47,960 bases of DNA from Bacillota bacterium (GCA_029779695.1 JAKPAB010000040.1:1-47960); one strand, 5' to 3'. Counted from the stretch's first letter, positions 40,906 to 46,701 are shown. Made by a program: numbers and translations. The notes: a model not told the origin generated them from the sequence alone.

Positions 40906-40967
40906 GCCTCATCAGGTAGCAGGTTGTCATCCTGCTACTACTGGGAGATACCTCTCCCAGTTTCGAC
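40906..40967 (-). ncRNA. Type II hammerhead ribozyme
   Basis: Leftward strand, starting directly after the stop codon of the gene at 40969. Order: GTC (40967-40965, stem II 5' strand), GAAA (40964-40961), stem III CTGGGAGA/TCTCCCAG with loop GGTA (40960-40941), U-A (40940-40939), stem I GTAGCAGG/CCTGCTAC with loop ATGACAA (40938-40916), CTGATGA (40915-40909), GGC (40908-40906, stem II 3' strand). All invariant hammerhead core positions are met: CUGAUGA, GAA, A15.1-U16.1, G10.1-C11.1 and an NUH triplet (GUA). Predicted cleavage lies between 40939 and 40938. Stem II is short (three pairs, one G-U). Self-cleavage would separate the mRNA from a roughly 75-nt 3' RNA ending in the terminator. Confidence 0.85.
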
Positions 40968-40968
40968 T

Positions 40969-41196
40969 TTAATAGAGGTGTTCATTTAACACCTCTTCAA
41001 ACCATTCAATATTCTCCTCCTTTCCTTTTACTATATACATTCTCTCTTGACCAAATCCCATATCCCTTGTTTTATTGGTTTCAGTAGCTATTACTCCAGC
41101 ATAATCCGAATACTTAGCCACCACTAAGGTGGCATAATCTTCATCCCAATGCTCATTGTCTGGGTTCATTAAAACCCAGACCTCTTTCTCTACCAT
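40969..41196 (-). CDS. Paralogue family B, member 3
   Basis: 75 aa: VWVLMNPDNEHWDEDYATL, then TRDMGFGQERMYIVKGKEE and a final helix. Closest to the copy at 39917 (identical NPDNEHWDE and GFGQER). AAAGGAGGTATGAAA upstream, overlapping the previous gene by 7 bases. Its mRNA ends in the hammerhead ribozyme that begins at the base after the stop codon. Confidence 0.72.
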   Translation of the reverse strand: MVEKEVWVLMNPDNEHWDEDYATLVVAKYSDYAGVIATETNKTRDMGFGQERMYIVKGKEENIEWFEEVLNEHLY

Positions 41197-41636
41197 TTTT
41201 CATACCTCCTTTTAAATCCTATAGGCATAACAGATACCGTATCAGGACAATCTTCTCCCCATACTCCATCCTCAAATATTACTGGGAGAAAGATGAAGTA
41301 TCCTTTATGGATAACTTCAGTCTTATCTGTGGGGTGCATCTTTAAGGTATTAAAATCAAAATCAGCCTTAAAGAAGTCCTCAAAGTAGTCTATATCCTCA
41401 TACCTTATCGGCGAGATGCCTTCCAGTTTTAGATTTACTATTTCCCAGTAATCTTCAGGGTATAGTAAATCAGCAAAGACATATCTCGTTACCGAGATAG
41501 TAAATTTTATACCGTCTTCAACTTCCTCTACTTGGATAGTGGGGTCATATACTATAGTCCCCAAATATCCTAATTCATTATCACACAAGACAGTATAAAG
41601 CTTTTGTGAATGGCGTTTAGATATTACAGTTTTCAT
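41190..41636 (-). CDS. Hypothetical protein
   Basis: 148 aa from ATG 41636, eight bases from GGAGG; ATG 41642 is too close to it. Mixed fold (GYLGTIVYDPTIQVEEVEDG, YEDIDYFEDFFKADFDF). The segment LKMHPTDKTEV resembles LKISPTDT of the protein at 40156. The SD is flanked by a stem (GTGTGAG/CTCACAC, 41654-41672) that could modulate translation. Confidence 0.65.
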   Translation of the reverse strand: MKTVISKRHSQKLYTVLCDNELGYLGTIVYDPTIQVEEVEDGIKFTISVTRYVFADLLYPEDYWEIVNLKLEGISPIRYEDIDYFEDFFKADFDFNTLKMHPTDKTEVIHKGYFIFLPVIFEDGVWGEDCPDTVSVMPIGFKRRYEKW

Positions 41637-41682
41637 TATCATTACCTCCTTTGTGTGAGTAAATGCTCACACACAAACAACT

Positions 41683-41735
41683 CATAAATATATTGCACAG
41701 CCTGAAAACCATTAAGATAGTCTTCAGGCTGTGCT
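41683..41735 (-). promoter_or_regulatory. Hairpin followed by the shared 17-base element
   Basis: Leftward: GCACAGCCTGAA (41735-41724), 17-base loop, TTCAGGCTGTGC (about 41706-41695), a perfect 12 bp stem directly after the ring-nuclease gene. It runs into TGTGCAATATATTTATG (41699-41683), identical to 40859-40843. No T tract, so processing site, attenuator or promoter rather than a classical terminator. Confidence 0.5.
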
Positions 41736-41750
41736 AACAGACAAGCTTAA

Positions 41751-42086
41751 TTACTCTTCCAGATGGACGATAAACCAATCCAACTGGATGGCTTCTAATT
41801 CCTCTTTACTTAACACCCTACCCTCAGGTAACCTTCCACCTGAAGGCATACCCACCAGCAAGGTAACCTCACTGGTGAGTGTAAATGTTTCCCTATTTAC
41901 TGGGACTTTTACACCCAGTAAATCACTAAGTAGCTGAGCATTACCTTCATGCCCAATGATGGATTTAAAAGGGAACTGTTGAACAATTCCCTTTACCTCC
42001 TCTTGAGAGGAGGGAATTACTGTCAGCTTGCTGGTTTTCTCCCTCGGTAGCATTTTGAGGGAGAACGCATTTCCTAAGACAATCAT
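41751..42086 (-). CDS. acrIII-1: Anti-CRISPR ring nuclease AcrIII-1 (DUF1874)
   Basis: 111-aa DUF1874 protein from ATG 42086 with GGGAGGTG upstream (an upstream in-frame ATG at 42137 has no site). Viral members degrade cyclic tetra-adenylate, the messenger made by type III CRISPR complexes, and so switch off ancillary nucleases such as Csm6/Csx1. Family hallmarks: LGNAFSLKMLP at the N terminus, SIIGHEGNAQLLSDLLG with catalytic His (H46, E47), VPVNR (R65) and GRLPEG (R85, E88), closely matching the active-site set H47/R66/R85/E88 of SIRV1 gp29. It acts in the cytoplasm as a dimer. It implies that the host range includes bacteria with type III CRISPR. Confidence 0.93.
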   Translation of the reverse strand: MIVLGNAFSLKMLPREKTSKLTVIPSSQEEVKGIVQQFPFKSIIGHEGNAQLLSDLLGVKVPVNRETFTLTSEVTLLVGMPSGGRLPEGRVLSKEELEAIQLDWFIVHLEE

Positions 42087-42090
42087 TTCA

Positions 42091-42501
42091 TTACACCTCC
42101 CTTCCTGTCTCAGCTTTAACTCTTGGAGTATAATCATCTATTAAAAGTTCACTTAAATCTATATCAAAAACTTTCTCAGCCATTTTTATGGCATCTCGTA
42201 ATGATGAGTAATGTATTCCTTGACAAGCAAATATTCTTTTATCATTGTAGTTATGTGAATCTTGGTAGTCATTAATATCAAGATTAAGATACTTTAAATC
42301 TTTTTTCCGTAAGGGATAGGTAGATATACCATCAATATATCCAATCCTTAATACAAAGTCATCTTCTTCTTCTGTAATCATAATGTCATATCTTAATTTT
42401 ATACATCCTTGTGTCATTCTAATCTCCCATCCGTAATGCTTCTCACCGTTATATGAAGTAATTCCACCCCCATATATAATTCTTTTTTCCATAACCTTCA
42501 T
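42091..42501 (-). CDS. Hypothetical protein
   Basis: 136 aa from ATG 42501 with AAAGGAGGAACGGG upstream; longer frames read into the previous gene and are rejected. N-terminal strands (KRIIYGGGITSYNGEKHYGW, CIKLRYDIMITEEEDDFVLR), C-terminal helix (SSLRDAIKMAEKVFDI). Not recognised. It lies five bases before the ring-nuclease gene, so it is worth testing as another counter-defence protein. Confidence 0.65.
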   Translation of the reverse strand: MKVMEKRIIYGGGITSYNGEKHYGWEIRMTQGCIKLRYDIMITEEEDDFVLRIGYIDGISTYPLRKKDLKYLNLDINDYQDSHNYNDKRIFACQGIHYSSLRDAIKMAEKVFDIDLSELLIDDYTPRVKAETGREV

Positions 42502-42519
42502 TTCCCGTTCCTCCTTTTT

Positions 42520-42539
42520 AAGGGGGCTAACGCCCCCTT
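42520..42539. other. Strong intercistronic hairpin
   Basis: AAGGGGGC, loop TAAC, GCCCCCTT: perfect 8 bp GC-rich stem between the stop of the gene at 42539 and the SD of the gene at 42501 (leftward). Read rightward it is followed by TATTT, so it could stop antisense transcription. Read leftward it may protect the upstream mRNA or attenuate. Confidence 0.55.
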
Positions 42540-42721
42540 TATTTCTCCTTAAAATACCAGTAATTGTACAGACCACCCATGTCGGTGGTCGAGTAAAAGT
42601 AGTGGGGGCAATCCCCCACATGCTCTACCTTTCGACGACACACTGGGCAATGGATGCTCCGGTCTTCAACGTCAACAATTACTCGCCACTCTTTTTTATC
42701 CAGAATTTTGTCATGTACCAT
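42539..42721 (-). CDS. Small zinc-binding protein (CPVC...CPHY)
   Basis: 60 aa. HCPVCRRKVEHVGDCPHYFY gives CxxC plus CxH, the ligand set shared with the small proteins at 13858 and 38919. GGAGGTAGGAAGG upstream. Ends in an aromatic tail (LYNYWYFKEK). Function unknown. Confidence 0.64.
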   Translation of the reverse strand: MVHDKILDKKEWRVIVDVEDRSIHCPVCRRKVEHVGDCPHYFYSTTDMGGLYNYWYFKEK

Positions 42722-42736
42722 TCCTTCCTACCTCCT

Positions 42737-42979
42737 TTACACCCCGAATAAATATCGGAGTGCTAACTTAACATCTTCACCATTGTTAATAGCTGACAAT
42801 AAGTCAACTATTAACTCTAACTCCTTCCACCCAAGATAATCATAGAGTGGTTCAAACATATCATTCTCCCCATCAGGAAGACTTGTGAGAAGTCTTCCAA
42901 CAAACTCATTAAACTCGGCTGGCTCTGAAGCCAGCCAGTTCTTCATATTCCTTAAAGCCTTCTTTAACTCGTCTCTCAT
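42737..42979 (-). CDS. Paralogue family D, member 2
   Basis: 80 aa all-helical protein matching 39369: ALRNMKNWLASE, FVGRLLTSLPDGE, MFEPLYDYLGWKELELIVDL and the ending VKLALRYLFGV. GAGGTAGAG upstream. It follows the family C copy by two bases, so a C-D pair exists here, while elsewhere C (37808) and D (39369) are separated. Confidence 0.7.
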   Translation of the reverse strand: MRDELKKALRNMKNWLASEPAEFNEFVGRLLTSLPDGENDMFEPLYDYLGWKELELIVDLLSAINNGEDVKLALRYLFGV

Positions 42980-42981
42980 CT

Positions 42982-43344
42982 CTACTCTACCTCCTCTGAG
43001 TAGATGAGCCCATAGTCTCCAGAATCACTAAAACTGGAGAAGTAGTAGAACCCCTCTACTCCATATTTTTCTCTCATTACCTGAGTAATTAACTCACTCA
43101 GGCAAGAAGAGAAGTCATCTATAACATCCCACTTCTCTTCTTCTTCCTCTACATCCAAATCAAATACCTCTAATATTTCATCAGCTTGGTAGATACCCAT
43201 CCACCCCTCGCTGATTACATCCACTAAGACATCTCCTTCTCCTTCTGAGAAAGAGATTGTGTTTTGATAGATAACATCAAAATCCCAATTCTTAAGCTCT
43301 TTTAGAGCCTTTTCTCTTAAAGAATCTTTAGTACTCGTAGTCAT
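42982..43344 (-). CDS. Paralogue family C, member 2
   Basis: 120 aa aligning with 37808: LKNWDFDVIYQNT, GIYQADEIL, LSELITQVMREKYGVEGFYYFS, GDYGLIY. Acidic central segment (VFDLDVEEEEEKWD). AAAGGAGGCATAAAAA upstream, inside the end of the 37-codon gene at 43348. Confidence 0.7.
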   Translation of the reverse strand: MTTSTKDSLREKALKELKNWDFDVIYQNTISFSEGEGDVLVDVISEGWMGIYQADEILEVFDLDVEEEEEKWDVIDDFSSCLSELITQVMREKYGVEGFYYFSSFSDSGDYGLIYSEEVE

Positions 43345-43347
43345 TTT

Positions 43348-43461
43348 TTATGCCTCCTTTACATCAAACTCTTTAGCAGGAAGAGAAAACTTTTCCTGCT
43401 TTAATATAGCTCCCTCTAACTTTGAGGGAACTCTTAAAAAATCTTCCCAAACTAATTTCAT
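43348..43461 (-). CDS. Small protein (37 aa)
   Basis: ATG 43461 has TAAGGAGGTAATAACA in front, the strongest possible SD with good spacing. It encodes KLVWEDFLRVPSKLEGAILK followed by QEKFSLPAKEF and ends in the SD of the next gene (GTAAAGGAGGCATAA). The spacing and coupling are the same as for the larger neighbours, so it is taken as a genuine gene. Not recognised. Confidence 0.58.
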   Translation of the reverse strand: MKLVWEDFLRVPSKLEGAILKQEKFSLPAKEFDVKEA

Positions 43462-43474
43462 TGTTATTACCTCC

Positions 43475-43867
43475 TTATCTCAGAGCATACCCGAATATGT
43501 ATGCTCCATTAACTTTTACCACTAAGGTGGAGTAACTCAACTCCACCCAAATCTTTACACCATTACCTACCTCTCCTTCAAATCTCCTCGTAGGAGCGAA
43601 GGAGACTTGATAACTTTCCCAATTAGAATTGTAGACCTCTTCCAGTGGTGGAAGAGGAACATCCCAATAATCCTCCACTTCATCGAGCTGGTTAATCCAC
43701 TCCTGTAACTCTATAGGGAGTAGTTTTTCAACTACTCCCCTTAAGGTAACTAAATCCCTCTCAATTTGAGGAATGAGTTCTACTTCCCTCATTCCTTTCT
43801 TTTCTTCTTCCTGAAGAAGTTCTTCCAGAATTTCTAAGGCGTCAGGATTACTATTAGTATTAGTCAT
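43475..43867 (-). CDS. Hypothetical acidic protein, first gene of the leftward block
   Basis: 130 aa. N-terminal acidic helix (ALEILEELLQEEEKKGMRE), then ELQEWINQLDEVEDYWDVPLP and a beta-rich end (KIWVELSYSTLVVKVNGAYI). GGGAGGTATATACA upstream; the leader carries hairpin GGTAGG/CCTACC (43892-43910) and GTGAG/CTCAC (about 43935-43950). Transcription presumably begins in the repeat region to the right. Not recognised. Confidence 0.66.
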   Translation of the reverse strand: MTNTNSNPDALEILEELLQEEEKKGMREVELIPQIERDLVTLRGVVEKLLPIELQEWINQLDEVEDYWDVPLPPLEEVYNSNWESYQVSFAPTRRFEGEVGNGVKIWVELSYSTLVVKVNGAYIFGYALR

Positions 43868-43982
43868 TGTATATACCTCCCTTATAGGTAGGTTACAAGC
43901 CTACCTTTAATATTCAATAAGTAAGTGAGCATATACTCACTACTTAATTAACTTGAAATAAGCTAAAGTTACTTAATTAAAA

Positions 43983-44400
43983 ACTACTCATATAGTAATA
44001 AACCTATAGCTTACTATATGAATAGTTTATAAGGTAACTAAAAAGTTGGTTAGTTAAACAAACTACTCATATAGTAATAAACCTATAGATTACTATATGA
44101 GCAGACTATAAGCTAACTAAAAAGTTGGTTAGTTAAACAAACTACTCATATAGTAATAAACCTATAGATTACTATATGAGCAGACTATAAGCTAACTAAA
44201 AAGTTGGTTAGTTAAACAAACTACTCATATAGTAATAAACCTATAGCTTACTATATGAATAGTTTATAAGGTAACTAAAAAGTTACTTAATTAAAAACTA
44301 CTCATATAGTAATAAACCTATAGCTTACTATATGAATAGTTTATAAGGTAACTAAAAAGTTACTTAATTAAAAACTACTCATATAGTAATAAACCTATAA
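43983..44400. repeat. Six-copy 77-79 bp repeat array with internal dyads
   Basis: Copies start at 43983, 44062, 44141, 44220, 44297 and 44374 (last one partial), period 79, 79, 79, 77, 77. Each complete copy contains TCATATAGTAA, a 12-base spacer, TTACTATATGA: a perfect 11 bp inverted repeat (first copy 43988-43998 / 44011-44021). Two kinds of copies alternate in the linker (TTGGTTAGTTAAAC versus TACTTAATTAAA). The area is over 70 percent A+T and non-coding on both strands. The best interpretation is an iteron-type replication origin or a control region for the leftward early operon. It is not CRISPR: there are no unique spacers. Confidence 0.85.
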
Positions 44401-44474
44401 AAATTTATAAGGTAAAAATTTTAAAAATAGCGTATTTGTCAATATGAATTAAATAAAAATATTTTAAGATTATG

Positions 44475-44666
44475 GTTTAAGAAGGTTTAAGATTATATAG
44501 CTAAAGAAGGTTTAAAAACAGGTTTTAAGAAGGTTTAAGAAGGTTTAAGAAGGTTTAAAAACAGGTTTTAAGAAGGTTTAAAAACAGGTTTTAAGAAGGT
44601 TTAAAAACAGGTTTTAAGAAGGTTTAAAAACAGGTTTTAAGAAGGTTTAAGAAGGTTTAAGAAGTA
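44475..44666. repeat. Tandem GAAGGTTTA repeat array
   Basis: About ten copies of GAAGGTTTAA at 10- or 23-base spacing, interleaved with AAAAACAGGTTTT units (five copies). Non-coding. Spacing near one or two helical turns would place all sites on one face of the DNA, as with initiator or partition-protein sites. It lies between the dyad array and the terminator of the gene at 44739. Confidence 0.8.
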
Positions 44667-44678
44667 GTTTAAATAAAA

Positions 44679-44721
44679 AAAACCTTACAGGTTAAAAACT
44701 ACTTTTAACCTGTAAGGTTTT
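44679..44721 (-). terminator. Strong intrinsic terminator, leftward
   Basis: AAAACCTTACAGGTTAAAA (44679-44697), loop ACTAC, TTTTAACCTGTAAGGTTTT (44703-44721): a perfect 19 bp stem. On the minus strand it follows the stop of the 44739 gene by 17 bases and is followed by a T-rich tract (TTTTTTATTT). Stem A-T ends also allow function in the other direction. It isolates the repeat region from leftward transcription. Confidence 0.88.
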
Positions 44722-44738
44722 AAAAACCTTAATTTAAT

Positions 44739-45467
44739 TTATATTTTTTCATTTGCTACTTCTAACCTTGTTAATTTACTTTCTTTTTTATGGGTCTTTC
44801 TATTGTATACCGATTGAGTAAATATACCATTTTCTTTAAAAACGGTATATACTGCTCTACTCATAGCACTATAGAATAATTTTAGCTCCATAATACGGTA
44901 TCTTTCTTTATCTTCAATAGTGGCATTTATGGGATAATAATTTAATTCCTGATACTCCATTAACAGGTACTCGATACCTGTCATTATTATATCTTCCCAT
45001 ATAGTATTATCAATCGTAAATTCATCTATCATTGTAGCTAACTTCATAGGTTTAAGATTAGCTACTTTATTTAAGGCTGCTAAGGTTTGTTTATGGGTAA
45101 GATTAAGAATATTTTTGAGATATTCAAATAGGTATTTATCTATTTCATATTTACCTATTTGGATTTTAGCTACATCATCATATCTTATCTCATCATCATT
45201 ATTATTTATCTTTTTAGTTATTTTATTACCTGCTTTATTACCTGCTTTATTACCTGCTTTATTACCTGCTTTATTACTTGTTTTTATCTCATTTACTAGT
45301 TCTTTATCTTTTATTATATCTTTTAACATCGCTTGTAATAGAGTTATTCCATAATTCCGATACAGCTCTAGTATCTCCGAATCCGATATTAGCTTAAGAA
45401 TCCCCATTATTTCATTATCTCCATTACTTATTAAATTCTTAACCTGTTTACCTGTTAAATTTTTCAT
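44739..45467 (-). CDS. Unrecognised protein with NKAG repeats, candidate initiator
   Basis: 242 aa from ATG 45467 with AAGGTGA upstream (GTG 45476 possible). N-terminal part helical, residues about 65-85 are four to five NKAG units, then a helical C-terminal domain (YLFEYLKNILNLTHKQTLAA, EDIIMTGIEYLLMEYQELNY) ending in a basic tail (VYNRKTHKKESKL). No family recognised. A single-gene transcript with its own terminator, next to two repeat arrays, suits a replication initiator or partition-type DNA-binding protein, by position only. A hairpin CAGCAG/CTGCTG (45493-45509) sits in its leader. Confidence 0.65.
   Translation of the reverse strand: MKNLTGKQVKNLISNGDNEIMGILKLISDSEILELYRNYGITLLQAMLKDIIKDKELVNEIKTSNKAGNKAGNKAGNKAGNKITKKINNNDDEIRYDDVAKIQIGKYEIDKYLFEYLKNILNLTHKQTLAALNKVANLKPMKLATMIDEFTIDNTIWEDIIMTGIEYLLMEYQELNYYPINATIEDKERYRIMELKLFYSAMSRAVYTVFKENGIFTQSVYNRKTHKKESKLTRLEVANEKI
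45225..45279. repeat. 12-bp tandem repeat inside the 44739 gene
   Basis: ATTACCTGCTTT repeated four times and once degenerate (ACTTG...). In the coding strand each unit gives Asn-Lys-Ala-Gly. Being a multiple of three, copy number can change without frameshift, so linker length is likely variable between related phages. Confidence 0.85.
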
Positions 45468-45597
45468 TCCAATCACCTTACCTTATTTTTACTCAGCAGT
45501 TTTTCTGCTGGCGAAAAAAGAATAGCATAAACCAGCAAAAAACACCATACGATTTTATACGAATTGGAAGAGGGGGTATTCCTCTCATAGTGTCTAT

Positions 45598-45756
45598 ATT
45601 TTTGATTTTGGCATGCGGGTAGAATTATATAAGTATCCAGAGTAGTTACCTATAGCTACAGAGCAGTCGCCTAGCTTAGCTATTTAATAAAGCAGTTACA
45701 TAGCAAAGCAGACAGTTATATTTTTACTAAAATTTTGATTTTAGCGTGTGGGTAGA
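45598..45756. repeat. Two direct repeats of 27 bases
   Basis: ATTTTTGATTTTGGCATGCG (45598-) and AATTTTGATTTTAGCGTGTG (45730-), each continuing GGTAGAA; 23 of 27 bases agree. They flank 105 bases with no gene. The stretch 45468-45763 otherwise holds only the leader of the 44739 gene, so these could be protein-binding sites for that gene's promoter. Confidence 0.55.
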
Positions 45757-45763
45757 AGTAGAA

Positions 45764-45976
45764 TTACTCTGGGTAGTATGGCTCTACTATAAGCATAGAG
45801 TCTCTATCTAACCCAGTGTAATCATTTGAAGGCTTATAAGTAGGAGGGGCTATTATATAGCCTTGATAGTAGGGATACTTAATTCGTAAGAAGGACTCCA
45901 GATTATCCAATGATTCTATATCATCACTATCTATTATTATGGTTATCCTCTGCTTCCTTACTGTATAACAGGACAC
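45764..45976 (-). CDS. Small hypothetical protein
   Basis: 70 aa from GTG 45976 with TAAGAAGG almost touching the start. RKQRITIIIDSDDIESLDNL then FLRIKYPYYQGYIIAPPTYK: strand-helix-strand. The layout resembles the protein encoded upstream at 46019 (strand KITLRGN, helix LLDFMQEYN, strand IKYEFFV), so the two may be distant relatives. Not recognised. Confidence 0.52.
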   Translation of the reverse strand: MSCYTVRKQRITIIIDSDDIESLDNLESFLRIKYPYYQGYIIAPPTYKPSNDYTGLDRDSMLIVEPYYPE

Positions 45977-46018
45977 CTTCTTACCATACTTATTAAACTA
46001 ATAAAGTCTTTTGGGTCT

Positions 46019-46270
46019 TTATTGAATAGATGTATTACTATCATATCCGATCTTGAGAAAGTCGAGATAGGTAATTAGAGTGTCATATATAGCTGGAGAG
46101 ATAGTTAGCTCTATTATAGGGTCTGATTTTTTGCATAGCTTAACTTCCGAAGTATCGACAAAAAACTCATATTTTATGTCAATATCGTAGACATAATGGT
46201 TGTACTCTTGCATAAAGTCTAGTAATTCACTTACTATATTTCCCCTTAAGGTTATCTTAATGGTATCCAT
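46019..46270 (-). CDS. Small hypothetical protein, leaderless
   Basis: 83 aa from ATG 46270. No SD. A good promoter places transcription start at or next to the ATG, so the mRNA is probably leaderless (GTG 46288 would lie upstream of the start of transcription). DTIKITLRGNIVSELLDFMQ then strands, and a C-terminal helix (ISPAIYDTLITYLDFLKIG). Not recognised. Confidence 0.58.
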   Translation of the reverse strand: MDTIKITLRGNIVSELLDFMQEYNHYVYDIDIKYEFFVDTSEVKLCKKSDPIIELTISPAIYDTLITYLDFLKIGYDSNTSIQ

Positions 46271-46276
46271 AAGGGT

Positions 46277-46305
46277 ATAATAACACACTTAATTTAGCTT
46301 GTAAA
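46277..46305 (-). promoter_or_regulatory. Leftward sigma70-type promoter
   Basis: Minus strand TTTACA (46305-46300), 17-base spacer, TATTAT (46282-46277); each hexamer matches 5/6. The ATG of the leftward gene lies six bases after the -10, which points to a leaderless transcript. Confidence 0.65.
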
Positions 46306-46385
46306 TACCCCACACTAAAATAAATACAATACGGTTCGATATTACTATTAGAAGCAGATATTATTGTTATTAGAAAGGATGTTCT

Positions 46386-46664
46386 GTCAACTACCTCTTT
46401 GGAGGCTTGTAGAAAAATGCAAGCCTGAGTTGACCAGCCTAAGCTTTTGAACCAAGGTAATGAGAAAGCTACGTTATCCTAATCATAACACCATGGGATG
46501 CTTCTCCATGCAACTGTTGCCTGTCATTAAACAGTTCTGAGGGTAGGGCAGGCGTAAAAAGTTAGGGTAACATTGGCGAGGAGAGATACTGAGAAGAGTC
46601 CGTCTCAGTACGGCACAAGCCCTTTACGGGGTATAGGGGTGTGGGAGATTACTCTTCCACACCC
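46386..46664 (+). ncRNA. Large structured RNA candidate upstream of portal gene
   Basis: No gene fits 46306-46701, but nearly the whole stretch can pair. Stems: GTCAACT/AGTTGAC (46386, 46428) enclosing AGGCTTG/CAAGCCT; AGCTTT/AAAGCT (46442, 46465); long-range GTTATCCTAA/TTAGGGTAAC (46473, 46562); CATGG/CCATG; AACTGTT/AACAGTT (46512, 46530), whose loop GCCTGTC pairs with GGCAGGC (46547-46553), a pseudoknot; TACTGAGA/TCTCAGTA (46587, 46603); GGGTGTGG/CCACACCC (46637, 46657). Two G-U pairs fit only the plus strand. It is GC-richer than its surroundings. It does not match group I/II intron, tmRNA, RNase P, hammerhead or riboswitch signatures known to me. Possible roles: long phage ncRNA, packaging RNA or portal leader. 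Confidence 0.72.
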
Positions 46665-46701
46665 AATAAAAGAAAGGAGATAAAGTTAATTACTTCTCCC
46701 T

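Noticed and set aside
40916-40960. Two adjacent strong hairpins as tandem terminators
   Set aside because: No T tract follows either stem; together with flanking GAAA and CTGATGA they are explained by the hammerhead fold.
43983-44400. CRISPR array
   Set aside because: The units are tandem copies of the whole 77-79 bases with no unique spacers, and each contains a long dyad; no cas genes are present.
46386-46664. Group I or group II intron upstream of portal
   Set aside because: No group I P7 guanosine-site pattern and no group II domain V (paired AGC/GTT with GAAA loop) could be found, and no split gene flanks the region.
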